Below, piece after piece: positions 37,361-50,620 of a stretch of DNA of 64,000 bases. Every line of letters begins with the position of its first letter. Position 1 is the stretch's first letter. Origin of the DNA: an uncultured Paracoccaceae bacterium (GTDB lineage Bacteria; Pseudomonadota; Alphaproteobacteria; Rhodobacterales; Rhodobacteraceae). The notes under the pieces are model-generated. The model was not told where the DNA came from. It did no database searches and saw nothing but the letters and a program-made list of their open reading frames with translations. The DNA lies in contig CALAXT010000043.1 of the NCBI GenBank assembly GCA_937895435.1, positions 1 through 64,000 of the forward strand. Direction: 5' to 3'. A program made the translations under genes and the position numbers.

Positions 37361-37406
37361 CCCCAGATTTGCCCTGACAATCAGGCCAGCGCCTGTCGCT
37401 GGCCGG

Positions 37407-37429
37407 GCCCGCCTTTGGTGGGCGTTTTT
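37407..37429 (+). terminator. Terminator after thrS
   Basis: GCCCGCC-TTT-GGTGGGC, one G-U pair, followed by GTTTTT. It closes the thrS transcript 47 nt beyond the stop. Confidence 0.8.
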
Positions 37430-37597
37430 CATTATTTCTAAACATACTTGATTTTTTTCAGGGAATTGGCATCCTTTGGGCTGTGACAACGGACTTTCTA
37501 CCACCGCCTCCTGATTCAGGCAGCCGGAGTTTCGGAAGACTGGCTGCACGGTCCGCCGCAATGTCGCGGTTGGAAAATTGAGATGGGAGATGACGGC
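37430..37597 (+). promoter_or_regulatory. Cold-shock gene leader
   Basis: The region between the thrS terminator and the csp start. GCAGCC at 37520-37525 pairs with GGCTGC at 37542-37547, and the loop can pair again (CCGGAG/TTTCGG). Long structured leaders are typical of cold-shock genes; whether this one senses temperature is not shown. Confidence 0.35.
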
Positions 37598-37804
37598 ATG
37601 CCCACTGGCACCGTAAAGTGGTTTAACGCAACCAAAGGTTTTGGCTTTATTGCGCCCGATGATGGCGGACAGGATGTGTTTGTGCACATTTCCGCTGTGG
37701 AACGTGCAGGGCTCAAGGGTCTGAATGATAACCAGAAAATTGGGTTTGAGCTTCAAGCTGGCCGGGATGGTCGGTCATCTGCGGGCGATTTGCGTCTGTT
37801 GTAA
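37598..37804 (+). CDS. Cold-shock protein, CspA family
   Basis: 68 aa, MPTGTVKWFNATKGFGFI. RNP1 (KGFGFI) and RNP2 (VFVHIS) define a single nucleic-acid-binding cold-shock domain, an RNA chaperone. The ATG at 37598 has GGGAGA at good spacing; an ATG at 37583 adds MGDDG without support. It ends ahead of a strong terminator. Confidence 0.93.
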   Translation: MPTGTVKWFNATKGFGFIAPDDGGQDVFVHISAVERAGLKGLNDNQKIGFELQAGRDGRSSAGDLRLL

Positions 37805-37829
37805 GGCGCTGTGGTTTTGCCGCGATAGC

Positions 37830-37865
37830 ACGGGGGTCCACCGCAGGTTGGACCCCCGTATTTTT
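37830..37865 (+). terminator. Terminator after the cold-shock gene
   Basis: ACGGGGGTCCA pairs with TGGACCCCCGT over 11 bp around an 8-nt loop, followed by ATTTTT. It ends at the stop codon of the convergent ArsC-family gene. Confidence 0.9.
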
Positions 37866-38196
37866 AGGCCAAGGCGTCTTGCACCGCTTGGTCCCAGCCA
37901 AGCAGCAGTGTTTGCCCTGCTCGGATGACGGGGCGTTTCATCAGGGCTGGATGGTTTTCTAGTTGCGAATCGGCCTCTGATTCCCGCATCCAATCGGACA
38001 GTCCGCGCCAAGTCGTTGAAGACTTATTGATGATTTTATCACCAAATTCGCTGATAAATTCAGCACGCTCGGCCTCTGTCAGGGGTTCGGCACGAATATC
38101 GCGAAACGTCACATCATGCCCGGCGCTGCCAAGCGCCTTTTTTGCCTTTTTACAGGTGTCGCAGGTGGGCAGGCCATAAAGGGTTATTTGGGGCAC
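37864..38196 (-). CDS. ArsC/Spx-family thioredoxin-like protein
   Basis: 110 aa from a GTG start, (V)PQITLYGLPTCDTCKKAKKAL. The CDTC motif and later MKRPVIRAG segment place it in the ArsC/Spx/YffB family. The arsenate reductase role is not certain: YffB-like members act as glutathione-dependent thiol reductases of unknown substrate. AAAGGAA lies 8 nt before the GTG. An upstream ATG frame to 38250 runs into the hemA terminator. Confidence 0.82.
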   Translation of the reverse strand: MPQITLYGLPTCDTCKKAKKALGSAGHDVTFRDIRAEPLTEAERAEFISEFGDKIINKSSTTWRGLSDWMRESEADSQLENHPALMKRPVIRAGQTLLLGWDQAVQDALA

Positions 38197-38213
38197 GGGT
38201 GGGTTCCTTTTGT

Positions 38214-38246
38214 CAAAAACCGCAGCCCTGTTTAGGGCCGCGGTTA
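38214..38246 (-). terminator. Terminator after hemA, end of the bchF-hemA run
   Basis: On the minus strand ACCGC-x-GCCCT-loop-AGGGC-x-GCGGT (mismatch in the middle of the stem) is followed by TTTTTG. It probably ends the photosynthesis transcript that began at bchF. Confidence 0.8.
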
Positions 38247-38283
38247 TCATTTATGTGCGCAGCTTTTGGCGGTTGCGCTTTTG

Positions 38284-39498
38284 TCAGGCCACGGCATGTG
38301 ACAGCGCACAGCGCTGCCACAGCATGTCCAGTGCGTTCACCAGTCGGTCGATATCGGCATCGGTATGCAGTGGTGATGGGGTGATGCGCAGCCGCTCGGT
38401 GCCTTTGGCAACGGTTGGATAGTTGATGGGCTGCACATAAATGCCCCAGTCATGCAGCAAGATATCGCTGATTTGGCGGCATTTCACCGGATCCCCGATC
38501 ATCACTGGGATGATATGGCTGTCATTGGCCATATGGGGGATGTTTTTTGCATCTAGCCGTGCGCGCAGCTTGGCCACTTGGGCGTGTTGCCGTATCCGCT
38601 CGCTGTCAGAGACCTTGAGGTGGCTGATTGAGGTCTTGGCCGCGGCTGCGACGGCTGGTGGTAGGGCCGTGGTAAAGATGAACCCGCTCGCAAAAGACCG
38701 GATAAAATCACACAGCGCTGTTGATCCAGTGATATAGCCGCCCATCACGCCAAAGGCTTTGCCCAATGTGCCCTCAATCAGGGTGATCCGGTCAGCCAGC
38801 CCTTCGCGTTCTGAAACGCCACCACCGCGTGGCCCATACATGCCGACGGCGTGCACCTCATCAAGATATGTCATGGCACCGTGAGCCTCGGCGACCTCAA
38901 CAATTTCGCGCATTGGGCAAATATCGCCATCCATGGAATAGACGCTTTCAAACGCTACAATCTTGGGCCGGTCCGCTGGAATGGCGGCCAGTTTACGGTC
39001 AAGATCGCGCCAATCATTGTGTTTCCAAAGTACCTTGTCGGCCCGGCTGTGGCGAATGCCTTCGATCATGCTGGCATGGTTTTTCTCATCCGACACGATG
39101 ACGGCACCGGGCAGTCTTGCGCCCAATGTCGACAGTGCCGCCCAGTTCGAAACATAGCCCGACGTGAATAGCAGCGCCGCCTCTTTGCCGTGCAGATCGG
39201 CCAGCTCGGCCTCTAGCTGCAGGTGGTGGTGGTTGGTGCCCGAGATGTTGCGCGTGCCCCCTGCACCAGTGCCGCACGATTGAACGGCCTGCACCATCGA
39301 TTGAACCACATCAGGGTGTTGGCCCATCCCTAGGTAATCATTCGAACACCACACCGTGATTTCCGAAGTTTCGCCACCCTTGTGCAGGTCCGCCCGCGGA
39401 AATGACCCGCAGCGACGCTCAAGTTCAGCAAAAACGCGATAGTTGCCTTCGGCTTTCAATTTATCAAGCTGGCTTTGAAAGAGGCTGTTAAAGTCCAT
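38284..39498 (-). CDS. hemA: 5-aminolevulinate synthase
   Basis: 404 aa, [22 protein letters not shown] cut here to its start. It condenses glycine and succinyl-CoA to ALA, the committed step to haem and bacteriochlorophyll. PLP-binding K247 lies in [24 protein letters not shown] holds the PLP-ring Asp. The start at 39498 lies within the last codons of puhE (11-nt overlap), linking ALA supply to the photosynthesis transcript. Confidence 0.95.
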   Translation of the reverse strand: MDFNSLFQSQLDKLKAEGNYRVFAELERRCGSFPRADLHKGGETSEITVWCSNDYLGMGQHPDVVQSMVQAVQSCGTGAGGTRNISGTNHHHLQLEAELADLHGKEAALLFTSGYVSNWAALSTLGARLPGAVIVSDEKNHASMIEGIRHSRADKVLWKHNDWRDLDRKLAAIPADRPKIVAFESVYSMDGDICPMREIVEVAEAHGAMTYLDEVHAVGMYGPRGGGVSEREGLADRITLIEGTLGKAFGVMGGYITGSTALCDFIRSFASGFIFTTALPPAVAAAAKTSISHLKVSDSERIRQHAQVAKLRARLDAKNIPHMANDSHIIPVMIGDPVKCRQISDILLHDWGIYVQPINYPTVAKGTERLRITPSPLHTDADIDRLVNALDMLWQRCALSHAVA

Positions 39499-40303
39499 TG
39501 AAATCCTCATGCACCCGATCTGTTGATGGTGATTTAGGCGTTGGAAGCATCCAACGCCATAGCTTTTGGTCCGGAAACGGAACAATCATGAACCAATGTT
39601 CAATCAAGGCCAACAGCGTCAGTGCTGTTAGCAGCGAATAACCCACTGTCATTGCTTGGGTTTGTGCAGAAACGGCTCGTTCCATCCAGCATGCGCTGGC
39701 AAATGACAAAAGTGTGATGGAAACTGGAAAGACACCAGTGGCTGATGCCCGACGGAAGTGACTGGTCAAATGGCGCAGCGGGCGTGGCAGCAAATCGGTG
39801 TTGATATAGGGCACACCGAAAAACAGGTTTAGTTTTGCTGAAATGCGCGCAAAGAACAAAATGGCAAATGTCCACATGGCGAATGTGTTGACCGCACCAT
39901 GTGAAATGGCCACCAGCATCACCAAGGCGCCCGCCAGCAGCAGTTCATGCCAGGCAACTGTGCCCAAGCTGCGCATGAAGCGTTCGCCCAGGGGCACGCC
40001 CGGCGGGCAGGGCTGGCGGTTTGGTCCAGTGATCACACCGGACAAAAACGCCAGTTCAATCCAACCCCAGATAAGCAGGGCTGAGAAAAAACCAACGTAA
40101 ATGCCCTGTGGGCTTGGATCGAGCACCGAGGCATCTGCCCCCCACACGCCCGCGCCCAGCATTGGCATGCCCAAAATCACTGACCAAAGATGCTGATCTG
40201 GCCCGCCATTGTCTGCCACGCGCACCCGCCAAAGCAAGACGCCCGTGAAAAACCACCAGGCAAACAGCGCAACGGCCACCGCCAATACAGGATGATCAAT
40301 CAC
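39488..40303 (-). CDS. puhE: Photosynthetic complex assembly protein PuhE
   Basis: 271 aa, several membrane helices starting with [19 protein letters not shown]. PuhE homologues (R. capsulatus orf274) affect bacteriochlorophyll flux and complex assembly by an unknown mechanism. It lies between acsF and hemA, its usual place. A 9-bp perfect hairpin (39537-39558) lies within its 3' end, about 40 nt upstream of the hemA start. Confidence 0.9.
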   Translation of the reverse strand: MIDHPVLAVAVALFAWWFFTGVLLWRVRVADNGGPDQHLWSVILGMPMLGAGVWGADASVLDPSPQGIYVGFFSALLIWGWIELAFLSGVITGPNRQPCPPGVPLGERFMRSLGTVAWHELLLAGALVMLVAISHGAVNTFAMWTFAILFFARISAKLNLFFGVPYINTDLLPRPLRHLTSHFRRASATGVFPVSITLLSFASACWMERAVSAQTQAMTVGYSLLTALTLLALIEHWFMIVPFPDQKLWRWMLPTPKSPSTDRVHEDFNGL

Positions 40304-40329
40304 CGAACGCTCCTTTTTGCTCGGATCAA

Positions 40330-40356
40330 GGCCAGCGCGCGCAGTGGCGCGCGGCC
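40330..40356 (-). other. Hairpin between acsF and puhE
   Basis: GCGCGC-GCAGTG-GCGCGC with outer GGCC/GGCC arms. It occupies most of the 79-nt gap on the photosynthesis transcript, without a T-run, and probably affects mRNA stability or processing. Confidence 0.45.
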
Positions 40357-40382
40357 CAGTGCTTTATATGGCGTGTGCCAGA

Positions 40383-41462
40383 TCAATATGCCGGCTCAAG
40401 CCGGACGTCTTCCGGCAAAGTGTTGCGTTTGACGGGCAGTGTATAAAGCGCAACAAATCCACGCGCGGCGCTGGCCCCAGCCAAAACCCGGCGCAGTGCA
40501 CCACCAATACCACCTTGGCGTTTGGCTGCATCCATTGCAATAAAAGCGGCATTGATGCGGCGCAAATTTGGCAGCCAACGTGGGTGGTCAATATCTAGCT
40601 CAATTGGAAAGATCTGCCGCGCGATGGTTGATGTTTTGCGGAACACCTCTTGATCATACCATGAGATGTCTACGCCAAGGGCCTTGTGAAATTCGGGCCG
40701 AGCGTGATCACGCACCCACATTGTGGCATAAACGGCCGTCAGGAAAAACCGAATCCAATAGACGTTCATGCCCGATGTCAGCTTGGGGTCGGTGCGCATC
40801 AGCAGGGCGAAGGCCTCGCCATGGCTGAACTCGTCATTGCACCATTCTTTGAACCATTTGAAAATTGGGTGGAACCGCTGATCGGGGTTCGCCTCAAGAT
40901 GGCGATAGATCGTGATATAGCGGGCATAGCCAATTTTTTCGGAGAGATAGGTCGCATAAAAGATGAATTTGGGCCGGAAATAGGTGTATTTTTTGGCTTT
41001 GGTCAGAAAGCCCAAGTTCACAGCCACGCCCGCTTCGCGCAGCGCATCGTTGATAAACCCGGCATGCCGCGCCTCATCCCGGCTCATATAGCTGAAGAGC
41101 TCGCAGATATCGGGGTTGTTGCCGCGGCGCTTCATTTCCTTGTAAAGCACGCAGCCCGAAAACTCGGCGGTGCAAGATGACACCAGAAAATCGATGAATT
41201 CGACGCGCAGTGCAGGGTCCATGCCGTCCCAGTCGACCTGATCCCAGTTTTCGTTCTTTTTAAAATGGCCCTTGTTGGGGTCGCTTTTCATCTGGTTGAT
41301 CAGCTTGTCCCACTCGGCCCGTATTGGGGTGACATCAATCCTGTCCATTTCATCAAAGTCGGTCGTGTAGAAACGTGGGTTGAGCAGCGTGGTTTCGGTC
41401 GCCATATCGGTTGTGTTGGCGGTGGGGGTGGCTTCGTTCAAGTCAGTCGGATGGGCGTTCAT
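40383..41462 (-). CDS. acsF: Aerobic Mg-protoporphyrin IX monomethyl ester cyclase
   Basis: 359 aa di-iron oxygenase forming the fifth ring of chlorophylls with O2. Two E-x2-H type ligand sets are visible: DEARHAGF and EFSHGEAFAL. Its presence means ring closure can run aerobically; bchE, the anaerobic enzyme, is not in this window. Its ATG overlaps the stop of the 98-aa gene upstream (ATGA). Confidence 0.95.
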   Translation of the reverse strand: MNAHPTDLNEATPTANTTDMATETTLLNPRFYTTDFDEMDRIDVTPIRAEWDKLINQMKSDPNKGHFKKNENWDQVDWDGMDPALRVEFIDFLVSSCTAEFSGCVLYKEMKRRGNNPDICELFSYMSRDEARHAGFINDALREAGVAVNLGFLTKAKKYTYFRPKFIFYATYLSEKIGYARYITIYRHLEANPDQRFHPIFKWFKEWCNDEFSHGEAFALLMRTDPKLTSGMNVYWIRFFLTAVYATMWVRDHARPEFHKALGVDISWYDQEVFRKTSTIARQIFPIELDIDHPRWLPNLRRINAAFIAMDAAKRQGGIGGALRRVLAGASAARGFVALYTLPVKRNTLPEDVRLEPAY

Positions 41463-41755
41463 AGGGTCACCTCTTCAGAAAATGAGAATTCGCACAGTTC
41501 CATGAATTCGAAATCACCCGTCATGCGCACCCAAAGCCGTTCCAGCCAAGAGGCCCGTGTGATGGTTGCGATGCGATCTTCGATAATGACCTCGCCATAG
41601 GCGGCGAGAATGGGTGTTCCGTGCACCAGAACCTCGTCGCCGGGATTGATCACGGCGCCGTTGTTCAGACGGACATGGGCGTACAGACTTTCAAAGCAGT
41701 GACTGACTTCGACGGTGCAGGGCACCTTTTCGGCCTTTCTTGAAAATATCGTCAT
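41459..41755 (-). CDS. Unknown small protein of the photosynthesis cluster
   Basis: 98 aa, MTIFSRKAEKVPCTVEVSH..., soluble, probably beta-rich in the middle (INPGDEVLVHGTPILAAYGE), with an acidic C-terminus ending SFSEEVTL. I recognise no domain. It lies between puhC and acsF, where other Rhodobacterales carry a small ORF, and is translationally coupled to acsF by ATGA. A role in cyclase function or complex assembly is inferred from position only. Confidence 0.8.
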   Translation of the reverse strand: MTIFSRKAEKVPCTVEVSHCFESLYAHVRLNNGAVINPGDEVLVHGTPILAAYGEVIIEDRIATITRASWLERLWVRMTGDFEFMELCEFSFSEEVTL

Positions 41756-41779
41756 GGTTTGGTTCCCTTTAGATGTTTT

Positions 41780-42241
41780 TTATTCGGTCAGCAGCCGTTC
41801 AAATGCGGCCTTGTTGTCAGAACCGAAAACGCCCAACTCGACGCTCCAGCCTGTTTCGGGGTCAAAAAGGGTCAGCCGGCCATTTTCATAGCGTTGCAGG
41901 CTGACGGGCGGGTTCCCAGATACACCGCGAATCATCCGTGCCCGTGTCAGACCATTTTGAACAACTGTGATAAAGCCACCGTGGGGCAGATCAGCCAGGA
42001 TAGCGCCATCGGCGGTGCGCACGGTGACGGCTTTGGCGTCATGGCCCTGCAAAATTACAGAGCGTTCTGATGAAATGGGCGTCACTTTTGGTTGTCCGCT
42101 GGGTGTGCGGTCAGTGATGACGGCAGCACCAACGATGGCTACTGTGGCGACGGCCAGCGCGAGCATAGCGCGCAGTAAAACAACTGGGATCTTTTCGCGC
42201 TCATCTTTGGGGCGCTGCGCTGATGGCAGGACAAAGGTCAT
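41780..42241 (-). CDS. puhC: Photosynthetic complex assembly protein PuhC
   Basis: 153 aa. A short cytoplasmic stretch, one membrane helix (VVLLRAMLALAVATVAIVGAA cut at 20 here: about residues 19-41) and a periplasmic domain. PuhC homologues are needed for normal light-harvesting 1 and RC-LH1 reorganisation. It follows puhB after 12 nt. Confidence 0.88.
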   Translation of the reverse strand: MTFVLPSAQRPKDEREKIPVVLLRAMLALAVATVAIVGAAVITDRTPSGQPKVTPISSERSVILQGHDAKAVTVRTADGAILADLPHGGFITVVQNGLTRARMIRGVSGNPPVSLQRYENGRLTLFDPETGWSVELGVFGSDNKAAFERLLTE

Positions 42242-42253
42242 GATGTGGCTCCT

Positions 42254-42904
42254 CTATTCCGCGGCAACAGTGTTGGCCTGCGCAGCGTGGCTGCTGCGTG
42301 CCGATTGGTTGCGCGCTGTGATCAGGTTCATCTGTGCCGCTTTGCTGAGCAGGGCGGCCACGTCTGTGGCATTTGAAATGCAGCGCAGTGCTGGTTCTGG
42401 GTGGCGCATATGCCACGGCCGAACATGTGGCCAGCAGATGATGTAAGACAATTTGGTATTATCCAAAGGGCGCAGGGCAATCGTGCCGCTGTCGCCGGGG
42501 CCCTTGGCCAGATCAGCCGAAGCAATCTGGCTGAAAGGCAGGTTCAGCGTGATGCTAAGGGCAGCCCCAATCCGCATGACAACGCGGGCCGATGTGATGC
42601 TATAGACTGTGGCGCGGGCGCTGGCCCAGGCCAACAGCAAAACCACCCCACAGCCCAATAGCCCAAGACCGACATAGGGCAGCGCTTTGGCCAGCGCCAA
42701 GGTGGCGCCGCCATCCGAAAATCCAGCCGCCGCCCGCCAGATGACGATCAGCACAAAATAGCCTGCCAGCCAGTCCAGCCCAAAGGCCGAACGGGCAAGC
42801 AGCAGGGTTCCGGGCCGCCCTTGCCACAGCAACTCTTCCCCTTCGGGCAAGTGCTCGGGAAGCCCGGGAACTGGTTCGAATTTGAAGTCATCATGGTTAG
42901 ACAC
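42254..42904 (-). CDS. puhB: Reaction-centre assembly protein PuhB
   Basis: 216 aa with membrane helices around WLAGYFVLIVIWRAA and VGLGLLGCGVVLLLAWASA, and a C-terminal PH-like domain. In R. capsulatus PuhB helps assemble the reaction centre and dimerises. It is located 30 nt after puhA, as usual. Confidence 0.88.
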   Translation of the reverse strand: MSNHDDFKFEPVPGLPEHLPEGEELLWQGRPGTLLLARSAFGLDWLAGYFVLIVIWRAAAGFSDGGATLALAKALPYVGLGLLGCGVVLLLAWASARATVYSITSARVVMRIGAALSITLNLPFSQIASADLAKGPGDSGTIALRPLDNTKLSYIICWPHVRPWHMRHPEPALRCISNATDVAALLSKAAQMNLITARNQSARSSHAAQANTVAAE

Positions 42905-42934
42905 GGTCGGTTCCCCTTTGTTATTTTTTTGACA

Positions 42935-43708
42935 TCAGCCGAAAAGAACTTGCCAACGATTGGACCGCTTTTCGGCCCCATACATCACACCGCCGGCCAC
43001 AAAGCCGCTGATCTTATCTTCTTCCAGCAATGACACTTCATCGTTTGATTTGTGCTGCGGGATTCCTGCAAACATGTCAGATATCAGGGCGTTGACAACG
43101 ACACGGTTGAATTCAATGCTTACCATTGGCATTGGCACCAGTCGTTTGCCATCAGCCCCCAGATCAATCTCAAGATAGCGCACCAATTGTTCTGGCACGT
43201 CGACCCACATATCGCTGACGGTACCAACGATCTTTAAATCGCCCGCCTGCACCTGCATGCCGCGTGGATCACGGCCTGCGGAGACGTGAAAGCCCGCAGC
43301 CTGTGCCATTGGCCGGATCTTGGCATGGCCATGGCCATCAAGCTCAGGCACATCGCGGCGTGGTGCCCATGCGGCGGGGCCAACACCATCGACCATCGGA
43401 TCGCCGGTTGGGGCGTGGGGGAAGCCTTCGGAGACAGCCGTGCGTGCCATGGCAAGTTCGCGGGCCTCACGTTCACCATTGGGCACGGTGACCTCACCCC
43501 GGCCATGGGGCAGAAGAAAGGTCTTGGGGCTTGGCAGCGGGAATGGGCCCTGATTGGGGGCGGTTTGGCCGTCGTCGGTTTCCAGCGGATAGCCTTCGCG
43601 CATGTTTTCAGTTTGCAGATAGTACACAAGCATCGCGAAAAAGCCCCAAAACAGCCAAATCGCCAAGCTTGCCAGATCAAAATTTCCAAAGAACGTTGTT
43701 CCAACCAT
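42935..43708 (-). CDS. puhA: Photosynthetic reaction centre H subunit
   Basis: 257 aa. One N-terminal membrane helix ([20 protein letters not shown]) is followed by a cytoplasmic PRC-barrel domain with [21 protein letters not shown] caps the L/M core and gates proton uptake to QB. The [14 protein letters not shown] start is typical. Confidence 0.96.
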   Translation of the reverse strand: MVGTTFFGNFDLASLAIWLFWGFFAMLVYYLQTENMREGYPLETDDGQTAPNQGPFPLPSPKTFLLPHGRGEVTVPNGEREARELAMARTAVSEGFPHAPTGDPMVDGVGPAAWAPRRDVPELDGHGHAKIRPMAQAAGFHVSAGRDPRGMQVQAGDLKIVGTVSDMWVDVPEQLVRYLEIDLGADGKRLVPMPMVSIEFNRVVVNALISDMFAGIPQHKSNDEVSLLEEDKISGFVAGGVMYGAEKRSNRWQVLFG

Positions 43709-43726
43709 TTCGAGTCTCCTTCATGG

Positions 43727-45162
43727 TCAGGTGGGGAAGTCGGCAAGGCCAATTTTGGCCGCGCCTTCGTCACGGGTTGCACCCAATATCTTGGTCCGCA
43801 CTAATGGGCCAAGAAGCATGAGCGTGATAAATAGAAACGCAATTTCAATATGATAGACGAAAGTGTAGCCGATGGCAGGTGTGGCAAGCCCTTGGCCTGC
43901 GCTGCCAGATCCGGCCCAATGGCTGACCACATCGCGCAGCGTGCCACCCACAACCGTGGCCAGTCCCGCAGCGGATGCCTGTGCCGCACCCCATGCCCCC
44001 AGCGTCAGCCCACGTCCAGCCAGGCCCTCTGATGGCATGCCCATGGCCGCAGTCAGGGTTGAAACCGAAAACAACCCATTGCCCAAGCCAATGGTGCAGG
44101 CCCCTGCAAAAAAGAGGGCGTCTGAGCCCAAAGGATTTGCGAAAATAACCGCCGAAAACGCCCCCACACCAATCAAAAGCCCGCGCGCTGCCATGCGAAA
44201 AACATCCATACCCTGCGCCAACCAGCGCGCGGCCAGCCCAAAGCCCGCCAGCGCCCCCGCCGCCCACATCGCGGTCAGCAGCGTTGTGGTGGCCACTGAT
44301 AGGCCCAGAATTTCGCCGCCATAAGGTTCCAGCAACACGTCTTGCATTGAAAACCCAAAGCTGCCGGTGGCGACAACCGCCATCAAACGGCCGATCTGGC
44401 TGTTGGCCATCAGCCTGCGCCAGGCTGACTGAAAGCTGGGCCGGGGCGCCGCGCGTTCTTCAGGGGTCATCGGGCGCAGCTTTTCTTGTTTCCACAGCGC
44501 GATCAGGTTCAGCACCAGCGTCGCAATGGCGCAGCTTTGCACCACGCGGATCAGGCGCAAGTCGGAAAAATCGCGCAAAAGCCAGCCGACGATAATCGAC
44601 GAAATGCCCATGCCCAACAAAAGCATCACATAAAGCAGGGCAACAACGCGTGGCCGAGTTTCATCGTCGGCACGGTCTGAGGCCAGTGCCAGCCCGGCTG
44701 TTTGGGTCATATGCAGGCCAACACCTGTCATGATAAATGCCATGGCGGCCAAAACCTCGCCCGCCCATGTCGGGCCCAAATACTGGTCGCCCCCCAACAC
44801 GATCAGTGAAAATGGCATAATGGCCAGCCCGCCCATTTGCCAAAGCGAGCCGAACCACAAATAAGGCACCCGCTTCCAGCCAAGGGCGCTGCGATAGGTG
44901 TCTGAGCGAAAGCCCAAAATTGTGCGAAATGGTGCAGCCAAAACTGGCAGGGCGATCATCAGGGCCACGATGGTGGCCGAAACAGACAGTTCAACGATCA
45001 TCACGCGGTTTAACGTGCCCAGCAACAAAACACTGGCCATACCAACAGATACTTGAAACAGCGACAGGCGTAGCAATTGCCCCAGCGGCAGCCCCTTTGA
45101 GGCGGCATCCGCAAAGGGCAGGGATGCAAAGGTCAATTGCTTGAGCTGTTTCTTGCCCAGTA

Positions 45163-45184
<22 letters not shown>
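43727..45184 (-). CDS. lhaA: Light-harvesting 1 assembly protein LhaA (PucC/BCD family)
   Basis: 485 aa, about 12 membrane helices, MFS-like PucC family. LhaA assists LH1 assembly, probably by handling bacteriochlorophyll. The location bchM-lhaA-puhA is the standard one. The ATG at 45184 overlaps bchM by 22 nt; a GTG at 45166 would give a 4-nt overlap and is also possible. Confidence 0.9.
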
Positions 45185-46793
<1,609 letters not shown>

Positions 46794-48395
46794 TTAACGC
46801 GCATAATGGGCCTTTGCCTCATAAAGCGTGTCGACGCTGATCTGTTGTATGCCGCGCAAGTTGGCAAACGCTTCCGTGTTGCGCCGCGCTTTGCCCCGCA
46901 CAAAAAACGGGATTTTGCGCAGCTCTGATTCAGCGTCACCGAGCCAGATTGGTGTATCTGAGACGGCTTGTTGGGGGGCTGAGGTGGCGGGCATCGAGCC
47001 CCCCCCCTCAGCGCCGCCCGCAGCGGGTTCGGCGGCGGCGAGATCGGGAGGGGCGGCGGTTTGCGGCGCAGGATTGCTGTGATGCGACAGGCCGCCGTGA
47101 TGTGAGGGGCCTGCGGCATCGTTGAATTCAAAATCATTGCGGAACATGTGCAACAGATGTTCCTCAAGGCCCATGACCAGCGGGTGGACCCAAGTATCAA
47201 AGAGCACGTTTGCGCCCTCAAAGCCCATTTGTGGCGAGTAACGGGCAGGAAAATCCTGCACGTGGACAGGGGCCGAGATGACAGCGCAGGGAATACCCAT
47301 GCGTTTGCCGATGTGGCGTTCCATCTGTGTGCCGAGGATCAGTTCGGGTTGAAGATCTGCGATGGCCTGTTCGACCTCAAGATAGTCATCGGTGATCAGC
47401 GGCGTAACGCCAAATTCCTTGGCCAAGGCGCGCATTGGGCGCGCGAATTCGCGGTTATAGCAGCCCATCCCCACGACATCGAAGCCGATTTCATCACGGG
47501 CCACCCGGGCGGCTGCCATGACGTGGCTTGCATCGCCAAAGATAAAGACACGTTTGCCGGTGAGGTATGTGCTGTCAACCGAGGCCGCCCACCAAGGCTG
47601 GCGCAGGCGACTGTCATCGACCGGGGTGGTGAGGCCGGTGAGTGCGCGGATTTCGGCAATGAAGGCGCGGGTTGCCTGTGCCCCGATCGGGATGGTTTTG
47701 GTGAAAGGCTGGCCAAGGGTTTTTTCGCACCAGCGGGCAGCAGATTCGCCAGTTTCAGGGTAGAGCAGCACGTTGAAATGTGCAGATCCAAGCTTGGTGA
47801 TATCGCTTGGACATGCGCCCATCGGTGCGGTTACATTGATCCGCACACCCATTTCATCAAGTAGGGCCGTTATTTCGGCGACATCGTCGCGGTGGCGAAA
47901 GCCAAGGCCCGTTGGCCCCAGAATATTGCAACTGATATCGGCACTGCGCGCCATCGGGCGGGCGAGGGCACGAGCAATTTGGAGAAAGGTTTCATCTGCG
48001 CCAAAGTTTTCTTTGCGCTGATAGCTGGGCAGTTCGAGTGGAATGACTGGGATGGGCAGCCCCAAAGCCTCGGCCAGGCCGCCCGGATCGTCTTGGATCA
48101 ATTCAGCCGTGCAGGAGGCGCCAACGATCATCGCTTCGGGACGAAAGCGGGCGTAGGCATCTGCACAAGCGGATTTGAAAAGATTTGCGGTATCAGAGCC
48201 CAGATCGCGGGCTTGGAATGTGGTGTAGGTGACCGGGGGGCGCTGGTTGCGGCGCTCAATCATGGTGAAGAGCAGATCAGCATAGGTGTCGCCTTGGGGG
48301 GCGTGGAGCACGAAATGCAGCCCTTTCATGCCAGTGGCAACGCGCATGGCGCCGACATGGGGTGGGCCTTCATATGTCCAAAGCGCTAGTTTCAT
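46794..48395 (-). CDS. bchB: Dark protochlorophyllide reductase subunit B
   Basis: 533 aa, [20 protein letters not shown]. Nitrogenase MoFe-like fold in which the Cys in [13 protein letters not shown] helps bind the [4Fe-4S] NB cluster. The C-terminal protochlorophyllide-reductase 57-residue-type domain ends with [16 protein letters not shown]. The start at 48395 has AAGGA at good spacing. It is separated from bchN by a REP-like double hairpin. Confidence 0.95.
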   Translation of the reverse strand: MKLALWTYEGPPHVGAMRVATGMKGLHFVLHAPQGDTYADLLFTMIERRNQRPPVTYTTFQARDLGSDTANLFKSACADAYARFRPEAMIVGASCTAELIQDDPGGLAEALGLPIPVIPLELPSYQRKENFGADETFLQIARALARPMARSADISCNILGPTGLGFRHRDDVAEITALLDEMGVRINVTAPMGACPSDITKLGSAHFNVLLYPETGESAARWCEKTLGQPFTKTIPIGAQATRAFIAEIRALTGLTTPVDDSRLRQPWWAASVDSTYLTGKRVFIFGDASHVMAAARVARDEIGFDVVGMGCYNREFARPMRALAKEFGVTPLITDDYLEVEQAIADLQPELILGTQMERHIGKRMGIPCAVISAPVHVQDFPARYSPQMGFEGANVLFDTWVHPLVMGLEEHLLHMFRNDFEFNDAAGPSHHGGLSHHSNPAPQTAAPPDLAAAEPAAGGAEGGGSMPATSAPQQAVSDTPIWLGDAESELRKIPFFVRGKARRNTEAFANLRGIQQISVDTLYEAKAHYAR

Positions 48396-48404
48396 GAGAA
48401 ATCC

Positions 48405-48470
48405 TTGGGGGCTCTGCCCCCGCGGGGCAAAGCCCCGCCCCCCCGGGATATTTTGCAACAGAAGATGAGT
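48405..48470. repeat. REP-like double-hairpin element between bchN and bchB
   Basis: Two adjacent perfect hairpins, GGGGGC-TCT-GCCCCC (48407-48421) and GCGGGGC-AAA-GCCCCGC (48422-48438), followed by CCCCCCGGGATATTTT and an AGAAGATGAG tail. This design, hairpins plus CCCGGGATATTT, is what I know as a dispersed intergenic repeat in Rhodobacteraceae. Copy number cannot be tested in this window; only one copy was seen. Confidence 0.6.
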
Positions 48471-48480
48471 GAGATATGGG

Positions 48481-50439
<1,959 letters not shown>

Positions 50440-50522
50440 TCATATAATATATTGAAGATAAACAGTAAAATGTGATAAATGTTCCCAAGTATTTCTTTTG
50501 TGATTGGGATATTTAAGAATAA

Positions 50523-50540
50523 TGTCAAATATATTTGACA
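50523..50540. promoter_or_regulatory. PpsR/CrtJ-type site at ppaA
   Basis: TGTCAAATATATTTGACA is a perfect 18-bp palindrome and the best match to TGTC-N10-GACA in the window. It contains a consensus TTGACA (50535-50540) facing ppaA, 81 nt before that gene's start. The surrounding 50440-50540 stretch is strikingly AT-rich. Confidence 0.8.
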
Positions 50541-50620
50541 TTATCGCCGTCATGTCAGAGGATTGAGCTGCGTGGCACCGGCACATCCGATGGGCGGTGG
50601 CGCCGAAGCGGGGACGTGCC

